Below are positions 24,349-32,554 of a stretch of 37,072 nt of DNA, one piece after another. This stretch comes from Sphaerisporangium perillae (GTDB taxonomy: Bacteria; Actinomycetota; Actinomycetes; Streptosporangiales; Streptosporangiaceae): assembly GCF_023276435.1 (NCBI RefSeq), contig NZ_JALLPO010000066.1:1-37072 (forward strand), in the 5' to 3' direction. The notes below the pieces were generated by a model. The model was not told the DNA's origin. It saw nothing but the letters and a program-made list of their open reading frames with translations, and did not search any database. A program made the position numbers and the translations under genes. Each line of letters opens with the position of its first letter. Within the stretch, counting starts at the first letter, position 1.

Positions 24349-26556
24349 CTAACCGCCGGCGCCACCGGAACCCGGGACCGTGTTGGCGCCCCCGGGGTTC
24401 CCGGTGCCCTGGGTGCTCCCCGTGTCCCCGGTGTTCGACGGGGTCGGCGTGGGCCGGCAGTTCTGGCCGCAGCCGCCGAACCGCGCCGAGTCGATCGGGG
24501 TGAACGACGTCGGCTCGACGTTCTTCAGCGCCGCCAGCATCGTGTCCTTCCAGATCGGCCCCGGGATGCTGGCGCCGAACACCGAGCCGTAGTACCGGCC
24601 GCCGATCGTGACGCCGGTCAGCTTGTGGCCCTGCGAGCCGCGCGGGTCGCCGATGCTGACCGCGCCGGCCAGGTCCGGGGTGAACCCGGCGAACCACGCG
24701 CTGGCGTAGCTGTCGGTGGTGCCGGTCTTGCCCGCCGCGTCGCGGCCGATGCCGCCGACACTCCGCATGGTGCCCTGCGTGAACACGCCGGACAGCACGT
24801 CGGCCGCCGCGTCGGCGACCTCGGGGTCGAGCGCCTGGCCGCACTTGGGCGTGAAGTCGGTGACCTTGCCGTCCCTGTCGGTGATCCGGCTGATCGCCAT
24901 CGGGGCACAGTACTTGCCGCGCGCGCCGATGGCGGCGTACGCGTTGGCCACGGTCACCGGATCCATCTCGTTGATGCCGAGCGTGAACGTCTCGTACTCC
25001 TGCAGCTTGGACCCGTCGGAACGGTGGATGCCCAGCGCCTTCGCGGTCTTGACCGTGTCGCAGAGCCCGACCCGCTGCTCCAGCGTCATGAAGAACGTGT
25101 TGACCGAGCCCCAGGTGCCGGTCTTCAGGGTCTTCCAGCCGGGGGTGCCCTCGTCGTTGGTGACGGTGTGGGCTGGGTCGCCGACGTTCTCGCCCTTGCA
25201 GTTCTTGAACGCCGAGTAGCCCGAGGCGCGGAAGCCCGCGCCGACGTCGAAGCCGTCGTCGACCTTCATGCCCTTCTCGAGCGCGTTGAGCAGCGTGAAC
25301 GTCTTGAAGGTGGAGCCGGCCTGGAAGCCGACGCCGCCGCCGTGCGCGGCGTCCGCGACGACGTTGTAGGAGATCTCGTTCTTGGACTTGCTCCGGCCGT
25401 AGGTCCGGCTCGCCGCCATCGCCTTGATCGCTCCGGTGCCCGGCTGGACCAGGGCCTCGGCCGCCGCCGGGTCATCGGAGGGGTAGACCCATTTCTTGAT
25501 CGCCTTGTCCGCCGCCGCCTGCGTCGCCGGATCGATCGTCGTCTTGATCGTCAGGCCGCCGCGGTTGAGGAACGCCTCGCGGGCCTGGGTGGTCTTGCCG
25601 AAGTCGGGGTTGCTGAGGATCTCGTTGCGGACGTAGATGCAGAAATACGGATATTTGCTGGCCTCGCAGCCGCCGGGCAGCTTCGTGCCCTTGTAACCGA
25701 GCTTGGTGGCCTTCGCCGCCGCGGCCTGGTCAGGGGTGATCTTGCCCAGCTCTGCCATCCGGTCCAGCACGACGTTGCGCCGGTTCAGCAGCCGCTCGCG
25801 CTGATTCTTGCCCAGGTTGGGATCGGTGGCGTTCGGATCCTGCACCGCGCCCGCCAGCGTCGCCGCCTGCGGCAGCGTGAGCGCGTCCGCCTGCACGCCG
25901 AAGAACCGCTTGGCCGCCGCCTCGACGCCGTAGGCGCCCGCGCCGAAGTAGGCGATGTTGAGGTACTTCTCCAGGATCTGGTCCTTGGAGTACTTCTGCT
26001 CCACCGCCATCGCATAGCGCAGCTCGTTGAGCTTGCGCGCGTAGCTGGTCTCCAGCGCCTTGTTCTTGTCCGCGTCGGTGGTGGCGGAGTTGAGCAGCAC
26101 CTGCTTGACGTACTGCTGGGTGATGCTCGACCCGCCCTGGCTCACCCCGCCCGCCTGCAGGTTCTTGGTCAGCGCGCGGATCGTGCCTTCGAGGTCGATC
26201 GCGCCGTGCTCGTAGAAGCGGTAGTCCTCGATCGAGATGATGGCCGTCTTCATCACCTCGGCCACCTGGTCGAGCTTGACGACCTCTCGATACTCCTCGT
26301 AGAACCGCGCGATCTCGTCGCCGTTGACGTCCTGGACGATCGTGACCTCCGCGGGCGGAGGCTCGATGAGGTCCACGGGCTTGAGGTTCACCTCGTTGGC
26401 CGCCGACACGAGACCGATGCCCGCACCCCCGACGGCCGGCAACACGATCCCGGCGACCAGCAGACCCGCCGCCGTCCCCACGGTGACCAGACGCACGATC
26501 TTCCACGCGATCCCCGGCCGATCCTCACCCCGTTTGGGCATAAGCCCATGTCGCAT
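24349..26556 (-). CDS. Bifunctional class A penicillin-binding protein (transglycosylase/transpeptidase)
   Basis: This 735-residue enzyme polymerises lipid II and cross-links peptidoglycan. A basic N-terminus and one membrane helix (about 21-52) anchor it. The GT51 domain shows SIEDYRFYEHGAID with catalytic Glu110, GGSSITQQYVKQ, and ILEKYLNIAYFG. The transpeptidase domain has the three active-site motifs: STFK (Ser415-Lys418), SVN (484-486) and KTGT starting at Lys610. A Pro/Gly/Thr/Ser-rich tail of about 40 residues follows, as in other actinobacterial class A PBPs. The ATG at 26556 has AAGGGGG 7 nt upstream. A 29-bp dyad lies 45 bp upstream of the start and may control it. Confidence 0.96.
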   Translation of the reverse strand: MRHGLMPKRGEDRPGIAWKIVRLVTVGTAAGLLVAGIVLPAVGGAGIGLVSAANEVNLKPVDLIEPPPAEVTIVQDVNGDEIARFYEEYREVVKLDQVAEVMKTAIISIEDYRFYEHGAIDLEGTIRALTKNLQAGGVSQGGSSITQQYVKQVLLNSATTDADKNKALETSYARKLNELRYAMAVEQKYSKDQILEKYLNIAYFGAGAYGVEAAAKRFFGVQADALTLPQAATLAGAVQDPNATDPNLGKNQRERLLNRRNVVLDRMAELGKITPDQAAAAKATKLGYKGTKLPGGCEASKYPYFCIYVRNEILSNPDFGKTTQAREAFLNRGGLTIKTTIDPATQAAADKAIKKWVYPSDDPAAAEALVQPGTGAIKAMAASRTYGRSKSKNEISYNVVADAAHGGGVGFQAGSTFKTFTLLNALEKGMKVDDGFDVGAGFRASGYSAFKNCKGENVGDPAHTVTNDEGTPGWKTLKTGTWGSVNTFFMTLEQRVGLCDTVKTAKALGIHRSDGSKLQEYETFTLGINEMDPVTVANAYAAIGARGKYCAPMAISRITDRDGKVTDFTPKCGQALDPEVADAAADVLSGVFTQGTMRSVGGIGRDAAGKTGTTDSYASAWFAGFTPDLAGAVSIGDPRGSQGHKLTGVTIGGRYYGSVFGASIPGPIWKDTMLAALKNVEPTSFTPIDSARFGGCGQNCRPTPTPSNTGDTGSTQGTGNPGGANTVPGSGGAGG

Positions 26557-26600
26557 GCCATGTCCCCCTTGAGTTCATGAAGGAGCAAAGCAGATCCCAA

Positions 26601-26629
26601 CCGCTGATGTCCAATATCTCTATCAGCGG
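26601..26629. promoter_or_regulatory. 29-bp dyad upstream of the PBP gene, probable operator
   Basis: CCGCTGAT (26601-26608) and ATCAGCGG (26622-26629) are perfect 8-bp inverted repeats with a 13-bp A/T-rich spacer. The dyad starts 45 bp before the PBP start codon, where a promoter is expected. Most of it is duplicated near 33533, but there both arms have changed and the symmetry is lost. Confidence 0.5.
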
Positions 26630-26675
26630 AAAACCGATATCCGATCACGCATGACCGCAGCTCACACCCCTGCCA
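26606..26675. repeat. Direct repeat block A, left copy
   Basis: This 70-bp stretch covers the PBP promoter region and the last codons of the small protein gene. By hand alignment about 62 of 70 positions match 33533-33603. Together with block B it defines a duplicated segment. Confidence 0.85.
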
Positions 26676-26970
26676 GCCGCGTCCCGCCTCCCTCCGCGGC
26701 CGCCTCACGGGCAGGCGCGAGCGCCCGGCGCAACTCGGCGGGGCCGGATGACATCAGGATCCGATGGCGACTCTCGATCGCGTACCAACCGTGCGCGATC
26801 ACCAGAAAGCCGAGGCGCGGAAAGTCCGCCCGCAGCCTGGACAGTTCCGCTCGCGTCGCTTCCTCGTAGCGATGGTCGCCCGGCCCCCATCCCGTCTGGC
26901 CGACAGGCGGCTCACCTTCACTCCAGCCGGACCGGGCATCGCCGAGCGGGGGCGCTCCACCAGCGGTCAT
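26662..26970 (-). CDS. Small conserved-type protein coupled to the ATP-binding protein
   Basis: The 102-residue product has no known catalytic motif. Its core (RAELSRLRADFPRLGFLVIAHGWYAIESRHRILMSSGPAELRRAL) resembles short actinomycete proteins found beside RsbW-like ATP-binding proteins and HTH regulators: an amphipathic helix, a beta hairpin with a Trp, then a helix. That resemblance is from memory and not checked. The ATG at 26970 overlaps the stop of the ATP-binding gene by 4 nt (ATGA), strong evidence that it is translated and coupled. The frame extends further upstream, but only as a shadow of the ATP-binding gene. A copy with most of this gene deleted lies at 33533-33778. Confidence 0.65.
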   Translation of the reverse strand: MTAGGAPPLGDARSGWSEGEPPVGQTGWGPGDHRYEEATRAELSRLRADFPRLGFLVIAHGWYAIESRHRILMSSGPAELRRALAPAREAAAEGGGTRLAGV

Positions 26971-27082
26971 GATGGACACCGCCGTGGCGTGGCGTCGACG
27001 AACAGCGCCCACACCAGGTGGCCGGTGACCGGGTTGCCTCGGCAGCCCACGCGTGAGGCCAGCCGGGTCACGGCGTCGAGCC
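26926..27082. repeat. Direct repeat block B, left copy
   Basis: This 157-bp block spans the 3' end of the ATP-binding gene and the first codons of the small protein. By hand alignment about 145 of 158 positions match 33621-33778, including an uninterrupted run of about 55 identical bases. Similarity stops abruptly after 27082. Confidence 0.9.
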
Positions 27083-27581
27083 CACGGCCGTGCTCGCAGA
27101 GCAGCTGGTCCAGTAACTCGTCTGTACGCTGCTCCCTCGGCTCGCCCGCCCACTCGTCCCTGATGTCGTGAATCGCCGTACCTTGCCGCGTGGCGGAGAG
27201 GTCGTCGGGTGGCTTGCACGTGGGCGTACGTGGTGGCGTGGCCGGAGTCTTGAGATCGGGTACACCGCCGCCGCCCAGGTCGTACACGCCGACGCGCACG
27301 CTACGAGGCCGCCGGGTGAGCTCGACGACGAAGTAGCCGCCGGGCCTGCCCGAGCGGCTGTGGAACAGGGAGTTGCTGACGAGTTCGGCGATGGCGAACT
27401 CAGCGTCATCCACCCAGCGGGTGCCGGCCAGTAGGCAGCGCACGAACGCGCGGGCTTTGGGCGCTTCCTCGGCGACCCCGGTGAAAGCGCGGCGCCACAC
27501 CATCTTCCCGGTGGGCACGAAGCAGTCGCCCGGCCCTGGCCGCGGTGGGTAGGCCGGGATGTCGACGACGGGATCGGCCAT
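26967..27581 (-). CDS. RsbW-like histidine-kinase-type ATP-binding protein
   Basis: The 204-residue cytoplasmic protein has a GHKL/HATPase_c_2 fold like anti-sigma factor kinases. The N-box is FAIAELVSNSLFHS, the G1 box VYDLGGGGVPDL, and the final helix GRGLDAVTRLASRVGCRG, after which it ends shortly. Such proteins may phosphorylate anti-anti-sigma factors or act as regulators with XRE-type partners. I chose the ATG at 27581 because AAGGAGGTG lies 6 nt upstream; the open frame before it is not needed. It is coupled to the small protein downstream and is divergent from a TPR-type HTH regulator across 301 bp, a layout common in streptomycete-like genomes. Confidence 0.88.
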   Translation of the reverse strand: MADPVVDIPAYPPRPGPGDCFVPTGKMVWRRAFTGVAEEAPKARAFVRCLLAGTRWVDDAEFAIAELVSNSLFHSRSGRPGGYFVVELTRRPRSVRVGVYDLGGGGVPDLKTPATPPRTPTCKPPDDLSATRQGTAIHDIRDEWAGEPREQRTDELLDQLLCEHGRGLDAVTRLASRVGCRGNPVTGHLVWALFVDATPRRCPS

Positions 27582-27882
27582 GGCGGCCACCTCCTTGCCG
27601 GTGATCGCGGGACCACCCCGCGCCGAGGAGTACTGTCGCCCGGCCCGAATCCGTCTCCCACCCCCGCGACGCCCGGCTCTAGCACGCCCGCCGTGGAGCG
27701 CCGTACCTGGCCATCCGCTCATGAACGAGCTGCCAACGACCACGCGGGCCGCTCCGCTATAACGCCGCAGCCCTCAAGAAACGTCACCATGCGTGCATCA
27801 CATCTGTACCCAGCGTGAGTAAAGTGGTGTCGTCGCCATCGGTGAACTGGCGTTCGGGTGGACAGAGCCTTGGGGGCTGATC
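27582..27882. other. Divergent intergenic region between the ATP-binding protein and the TPR regulator
   Basis: These 301 bp contain no gene I can support. The half next to the regulator (27750-27880) is less GC-rich and should carry its promoter. I could not assign -10/-35 boxes or a convincing operator with confidence. Confidence 0.5.
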
Positions 27883-29493
27883 ATGACGGAGGGGCATCGT
27901 GTCCTCCTCACCTGCCGCAGGCGTGGTGAGGCCCTCCGCGCGAAGGGGTTCACCTACGAGCAGATCGCCGACGTCTTGGCGCTGGACCTTTGTGACAGCC
28001 CGTTGCTCCTGCATCGTTATGCCCATGGGTTGACCGCCGCCCAGGTGGTGGCGGCGTTCAACGATCTGGACCCGGCGGGCACGGCGTCGATGCGCACCGC
28101 GCGGCTGTACGACCTGGAAGGGTGGCCGGAGAGCAGACGCCGCCCCTCGCCGCGCGTGCTCGATCTGCTGGCCCGCATCTACCAGACCACGGCACGCCGC
28201 CTGGTGACCGACCAGACCTACAGCACCTACAGTTCCGGCGATCGAGAGCTGATCGATGCCGCCGACCATCGCCACCTCGACCCCTGCCAGCGCATCCGCC
28301 TCAGCGGTGCCATGCCCGAAATCTCCCATGCGAGCATGGATGCGACCGCTGGAGCCTGGCCGGTGAAGCCCTCCGTCCCGACGCCCTGGGTACGCCCCGG
28401 TGACTGCGCCGCCCTGTTCCGCGCCCTCTCCGCCGAGGAGGCCGACGTGAAGCGACGCGAACTGCTCTTCGAACTGGCCCTGACCCTCGGCGGCGTTCCC
28501 GCGCTTCGCCTGCTGCGCCACCTCACCCCCGACGAGGAGCTACGGCTCGCGCAGGTGATCCAGGGAACCAGCCGTGTCGACGCTGAGGCCGTCACCGCCA
28601 TCGGGAAGCTCATCGCCCACTGCTGGCAACTCGATGAATCGCTTGGCCCGCTCAGGCTGCTTCCCGTCGCCGATGCTCAACGTGATTTGATCGCTCGCCT
28701 CCTACGCGGGGAGTCTCTCACCCCTGCACTACGCGAGCGCCTCCTCTGGGCTTACTGGGCGGTGTCACACCTGGGCGGGTGGCTTCACTACGACGTACTC
28801 GACCATGCGGGTGCCATCACCAGATACGAGGACGGCCTCAAGGTCGCGCACCAACTGGAAGATCCCACTCTCCTTGCGCATACGCATGGGCTTCTTGCTG
28901 AAGTCGCCGGCTTCCAAGGCGAGCATTCCAGGGCGCTAGATCACGCGTTCGCCGCGCAGGGATGGGTCAAGAGCAGTGCCAGCCCGCTCCAGCATGCTGC
29001 TTCAGCATTGGTCACAGCACGGGCGCTTTCCCATTCGGGGAAGGAACGGGCCAGCCTGCGGGCTATTGATCACGCTTACAGCATCGCCGGTAAACCCCGC
29101 AGTGAGATGGACCCCGCTTACCTCTACTGGTGTACGCCCGCTCGGGTCCAACGCCACTCGCTCTACTGCTTCGTGACGCTCAAGCGGACGGCTGAAGCGT
29201 TCACGGCAGCAGAGAAGGCACTCGTGACGCTCGACGGAAACTGGGTGAGGCAACGCGGCTTCGTGCTCGTGGAGTACGCGACTGCCCTGACCCGGAAGCG
29301 TGAGATCGCGGAGGCTGCGCGCCAACTGGGCGACGTCGCCACCATCGCGACCCGGCACAGCTCCGCACGCCTCGTCCACGGCCTCCGTGCGGCACGCCGA
29401 GACCTCCAGCCCTGGGCCACCAACACCTACGTACGCGACCTGGACGAGAAACTTCGCGGCCTTGGACTCGCGACAGCGTCGGCGCCAACGTAG
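27883..29493 (+). CDS. Actinobacterial HTH-TPR transcriptional regulator
   Basis: The 536-residue protein begins with a helix-turn-helix-like region (about residues 10-105, including RAKGFTYEQIADVLAL and SPRVLDLLARIYQTTARRLV). It continues into a helical tetratricopeptide-like array (about 290-520) with repeats such as GAITRYEDGLKVAHQLEDPTLLAHTHGLLAEVAGFQGEHSRALDHA and AEAFTAAEKALVTLDG. This is the layout of large XRE-type regulators of differentiation or secondary metabolism in actinomycetes. GGGGG lies about 6 nt before the ATG. It is divergent from the RsbW-like gene, and the two probably form a regulatory pair. No ligand or target is known. A short hairpin follows. Confidence 0.8.
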   Translation: MTEGHRVLLTCRRRGEALRAKGFTYEQIADVLALDLCDSPLLLHRYAHGLTAAQVVAAFNDLDPAGTASMRTARLYDLEGWPESRRRPSPRVLDLLARIYQTTARRLVTDQTYSTYSSGDRELIDAADHRHLDPCQRIRLSGAMPEISHASMDATAGAWPVKPSVPTPWVRPGDCAALFRALSAEEADVKRRELLFELALTLGGVPALRLLRHLTPDEELRLAQVIQGTSRVDAEAVTAIGKLIAHCWQLDESLGPLRLLPVADAQRDLIARLLRGESLTPALRERLLWAYWAVSHLGGWLHYDVLDHAGAITRYEDGLKVAHQLEDPTLLAHTHGLLAEVAGFQGEHSRALDHAFAAQGWVKSSASPLQHAASALVTARALSHSGKERASLRAIDHAYSIAGKPRSEMDPAYLYWCTPARVQRHSLYCFVTLKRTAEAFTAAEKALVTLDGNWVRQRGFVLVEYATALTRKREIAEAARQLGDVATIATRHSSARLVHGLRAARRDLQPWATNTYVRDLDEKLRGLGLATASAPT

Positions 29494-29523
29494 AGCCTGA
29501 TGGTCACCACCGATGCCACCTGG

Positions 29524-29544
29524 CCCAAAGACCGTAGTCTTGGG
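29524..29544 (+). terminator. Probable terminator after the TPR regulator
   Basis: CCCAAAGAC (29524-29532) and GTCTTGGG (29537-29544) form an 8-bp stem with one bulged A and a CGTA loop, 31 bp after the stop. It separates the regulator from the ATPase operon. Confidence 0.45.
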
Positions 29545-29646
29545 ATGCTGAACGGCCTGCTGCCTTGATGTTCAAAGGGAGGAGGGACAGAGGAGGCCTC
29601 AGCCGACCGGTCATGACCTCGTAGCACTGATCTGTGGTGATATCTG

Positions 29647-31074
29647 ATGTTGACCCGGCTAGAGGTGCGGGGATTCAAGAACCTGCTGGACGTCGAAGCG
29701 GAGTTCGGGCCGTTCACGTGCATCGCGGGTGCCAACGGCGTCGGTAAGTCCAACGTCTTCGACGTGATCGAGTTCCTGTCGTACCTGGCGACGGACACGC
29801 TCGTCGAGGCGTCGCAGCGCGTCCGTGGAGCTTCCGGAGTGCGTGGTGGAGACCCGCGTGACCTCTTCTGGGATGGCTATCGGGACCACAGGCGGTACAT
29901 ATCGTTGGCCGCCGAGATGATCGTGCCCACGGAGGTCGAGGATGATCTCGGGGCTTCCGCTCGCCCGACCGCGACGTTCCTGCGCTATGAGGTCGACCTC
30001 GAATACGCGTCTCCTGAGGGTGAGAGCAGCGTCGGCCGGTTGATCCTGGCCAGAGAGCAATTGCGGCATATCAACAGAGGTGCCGCGGCGAAACACCTTC
30101 GCTTCCCGCACAGCGTGAAGAGGTTCAGAAACGCCGTGGTCATGAACGAGCGCCGTGGTGGCGCGTTCCTCTCCACCGAGCAGAGGGACAGCGGAACGAT
30201 CATCAACGTTCACGGTGATGGCGGAAGCTTCGGACGGCCGCTTCCGCGACCTGCGGCGAGGGCCGGTCGGACCGTTCTCAGCACGGTGGCCACCAACGAC
30301 TACCCGACCATTCTGGCCGCCCGCAGGGAGATGCAGAGCTGGCGGCGCCTGGCTTTGGAGCCTTCGGCTCTCCGCGCTCCGGACAGCTTCGGATCCTCGC
30401 GTTCCCTGGAGACCGACGGTCGGCATCTGGCCGCCACGTTGTTCCGTATAGCGACGGAGAGTGGAAGAGACGCCGGAATCCCGGATGAGGATTCGGTTTA
30501 TGCGCACGTCTCCGACCGCTTGTCGGATCTTTCGGGTGTTGGAGTGGAAAGCCTCAGAGTAGAGCCTGATCCCGTACGGGAGGTGTTCACCCTTTTCCTG
30601 CAGGAACGCGGTGGGCTACGCCTGCCGGCGAGAGCACTCTCTGAGGGGACGTTGCGGTTTCTTGTGCTATGCGTGTTGCTCGAAGATCCCACGGTGACTG
30701 GACTCATCTGTATGGAAGAGCCAGAGAACGGGATCAATCCCGCAAACCTTCCGGCGATGGTCGAGTTGGTCCGCGATCTGGCTGTCGATGCCAGGGAGGA
30801 ACCGGACGCGGTCAATCCGTTCCGGCAGGTCATCATCAACACGCACGCTCCTGGTGTCGTACAACTGTGTGATCCGGCTGATCTGCTGCTGGCCGAGGCA
30901 AGGCCGTGGCGGGATTCGGATGGTTCGGTAAGGTCTGCTCTCTCTCTCGTTCCCTATGCAGGATCGTGGAGGTCGCTTCCGGGTAAGCCGACGTTCTCGG
31001 AAGCCGATATAGTCGCCTACCTGGTGGCACCTGCTGGTGCCCAATTGCGTCTTCCCCTGGACATGGTTGGGTGA
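29647..31074 (+). CDS. AAA/ABC-type ATPase (AAA_21, OLD/RecF-like) of a two-gene system
   Basis: This 475-residue cytoplasmic ATPase has a RecF/SMC-type head split across the chain. It opens LTRLEVRGFKNLLDVEAEF, has Walker A GANGVGKS (28-35), an ABC-signature-like ALSEGTLRFL (about 328-337), Walker B LICMEEPENGINP (about 351-363) and the switch strand VIINTHAPGVVQL (about 393-405). This matches the AAA_21 group, in which the ATPase senses or loads a nuclease partner. The middle (about 65-310) is helical and unassigned, without an SMC-length coiled coil. GGTGAT precedes the ATG. Its stop overlaps the TOPRIM-like gene by 4 nt (GTGA). AbiL, PARIS, OLD and Septu defence systems pair such ATPases with nuclease or TOPRIM partners; the specific type here is not identified. 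Confidence 0.88.
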   Translation: MLTRLEVRGFKNLLDVEAEFGPFTCIAGANGVGKSNVFDVIEFLSYLATDTLVEASQRVRGASGVRGGDPRDLFWDGYRDHRRYISLAAEMIVPTEVEDDLGASARPTATFLRYEVDLEYASPEGESSVGRLILAREQLRHINRGAAAKHLRFPHSVKRFRNAVVMNERRGGAFLSTEQRDSGTIINVHGDGGSFGRPLPRPAARAGRTVLSTVATNDYPTILAARREMQSWRRLALEPSALRAPDSFGSSRSLETDGRHLAATLFRIATESGRDAGIPDEDSVYAHVSDRLSDLSGVGVESLRVEPDPVREVFTLFLQERGGLRLPARALSEGTLRFLVLCVLLEDPTVTGLICMEEPENGINPANLPAMVELVRDLAVDAREEPDAVNPFRQVIINTHAPGVVQLCDPADLLLAEARPWRDSDGSVRSALSLVPYAGSWRSLPGKPTFSEADIVAYLVAPAGAQLRLPLDMVG

Positions 31075-31709
31075 GTGTGCGAGCTTTCACTGGTCTGTTC
31101 GTCTCCGAAGGAACCTCCGACCTCCCGCTGGCCGATCTGGTCGAATCTCTGTTCATTGACCGAGGTGTGCCGGTGCGCCTGAGCAAGCCGGATTTCGCGC
31201 CTCTCGGCGGCGTGGCCAAAGATGTGAAGTCACGGTTGGAGGCGGGCAGGAGGCTCTTGCACGATTCGGTCGACCTTCTGGTGGTTCACCGAGACTCCGA
31301 TAACGCGGGTTACGAGACCCGTCGAAGCGAAATAGAAAGAGCCGTGGATTCGCTCGGCGTGCTCTCGTCTCTCGTCCCGGTGATTCCCATCCGTATGACC
31401 GAGGCATGGCTGCTCCTGGACGAAATGGCCATCAGGGAGGTTGCAGGAAACCCTCGTGGGCGACAGGATCTGAAGCTCCCCAAGAATCATGAGGTCGAGC
31501 GCGTCGCCGATCCGAAAAAGCTGCTCCAGCAGTGCCTGCTCGTGGCGGCCGACTCATCGGGACGTCGCCACGAGCGGACCGCCAAACGATTCTCGCACCA
31601 CCGACGCCAACTCTTGGCGCGACTGGATCGCCTGGGACCCGTCTCAGAGCTTTCAAGCTGGAAGCGCCTGGTCGCCGACATCGACTCAGTCGTACAGGGC
31701 TGGACATAG
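31071..31709 (+). CDS. DUF4276/TOPRIM-like protein, partner of the ATPase
   Basis: The 212-residue product has the acidic pattern of a TOPRIM or DUF4276 fold. An N-terminal strand with Glu (FTGLFVSEGTSDLPLADLVESLF) is followed by a central strand ending in Asp pairs (VDLLVVHRDSDNAGYETR). A third strand and helix (VPVIPIRMTEAWLLLD) then carries a conserved Glu. In OLD, RloB and DUF4435 proteins such residues bind metal for nucleic-acid cleavage. I infer a nuclease-like effector controlled by the preceding ATPase; no activity can be claimed from sequence alone. The GTG at 31071 overlaps the ATPase stop, so the stoichiometry is probably fixed. The C-terminal 70 residues are basic and helical. 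A hairpin follows 12 bp after the stop. Confidence 0.75.
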   Translation: MSVRAFTGLFVSEGTSDLPLADLVESLFIDRGVPVRLSKPDFAPLGGVAKDVKSRLEAGRRLLHDSVDLLVVHRDSDNAGYETRRSEIERAVDSLGVLSSLVPVIPIRMTEAWLLLDEMAIREVAGNPRGRQDLKLPKNHEVERVADPKKLLQQCLLVAADSSGRRHERTAKRFSHHRRQLLARLDRLGPVSELSSWKRLVADIDSVVQGWT

Positions 31710-31721
31710 CGTCACGCCGGA

Positions 31722-31744
31722 CGGAGGAAGGACGTCTTCTTCCG
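31722..31744 (+). terminator. Terminator of the ATPase/TOPRIM-like operon
   Basis: CGGAGGAAG (31722-31730) pairs with CTTCTTCCG (31736-31744), with one G-U pair and a 5-nt loop, ending the two-gene unit. Confidence 0.55.
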
Positions 31745-32059
31745 AAGCAGCCCCCTGATGCCCGTCATGCGCGGGTCATGCACTCTCTGGGATCAGACCC
31801 TTGACGAAGATCTACTTGTACGTCAGATTCAACGTTGGGTCCCTGTGGGGCATTTGTCGCATATGACCTGAGGGGGCGTACCACACGTTCCTTTCGTCGT
31901 GGCTCGATGGCATTGGGAAGGTGTGGCTATTTTGCGCTGCCTGCGTGCGCTGGCGCCTCTTTCCGCAATGTAAATCCTGTAGTGCCAAGCAGGGTGCTTG
32001 GGTGCGGCGACTTGCTCCGATAATGAAGCAAATCTACGGTGCGCCGCAGTGGTGATGTC
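31745..32059. other. A/T-richer intergenic stretch before the Imm21 gene
   Basis: These 315 bp mark the onset of markedly lower GC. There is a TTGACG at about 31800 but no well-spaced -10. In frame just before the immunity gene there is a short open stretch (MKQIYGAPQW then stop, 32024-32054) that might be a toxin C-terminus scrap, but it is too short to call. I see no gene. Confidence 0.4.
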
Positions 32060-32554
32060 GTGAGATGGATAGAAACTGCGGGAGGGCCGTTCGTGCTCGT
32101 CGCCATAAATGATGCCCCCTCCTGGACAGGATATCGGGGTGACTATGAGCACGCCTGTGCAGTGGATGGCGTAACGGGTGTTGTTGGCTTTGGCGATATT
32201 GGAACCAAGAAAACGGCCCTCGTTATATGGGACGAGCCGCTCAGGACTGCATACCTCCCAGAACGCGCGACATTTGTGCAGTGGATGTATGCGGATTCAG
32301 AGGACTGGCTTCTCCGCCTGGTAGATACCGAGTTTTCCTCGGCGGTATGGGAGGACGGGCCGATAGTTGAACTCCAAGATGTGGAGACGCTATTCGATAG
32401 TGCGACCCCAGGGGTGGAGTTGATCGAATCTGACTTCTTGGAGATCCGAATGGAGGCTGGGATGTATCAAGTGCAGACAGCAGACATCGAGTCTGGAGAT
32501 CGTCGGGCCGCCCGAATTCATAGGCTTGTGCCGATGCGCCAGCTACCTAAATGA
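32060..32554 (+). CDS. Imm21-type immunity protein (orphan)
   Basis: The 164-residue protein matches my recollection of the Imm21 family, which protects against polymorphic toxins delivered by contact or type VII-like routes. The N-terminal WIETAGGPFVL, then DYEHACAVDG, LVIWDEPLRTAYLP and FVQWMYADSEDWLL are the recurrent family segments. It is cytosolic, with no signal or membrane segment. GTG at 32060 has GGTGAT just upstream; a GTG at 32039 in frame is the alternative. No intact toxin gene precedes it. Base composition and codon use (many A/T third positions) differ sharply from the chromosomal genes, indicating transfer. Confidence 0.7.
   Translation: MRWIETAGGPFVLVAINDAPSWTGYRGDYEHACAVDGVTGVVGFGDIGTKKTALVIWDEPLRTAYLPERATFVQWMYADSEDWLLRLVDTEFSSAVWEDGPIVELQDVETLFDSATPGVELIESDFLEIRMEAGMYQVQTADIESGDRRAARIHRLVPMRQLPK

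Noticed and set aside
27784..28521. A 245-codon minus-strand frame opposite the TPR regulator
   Set aside because: It mirrors the regulator's codon bias, and the regulator has a good ribosome site and a recognisable architecture.
32039..32059. Extending Imm21 to the GTG at 32039
   Set aside because: The ribosome site fits the GTG at 32060 better, and the extra seven residues lie before the usual family start. It remains an alternative.
31829..32152. A 107-codon minus-strand frame in the gap before Imm21
   Set aside because: It overlaps the immunity gene start, shows no domain or ribosome site, and its composition is that of non-coding A/T-rich DNA.
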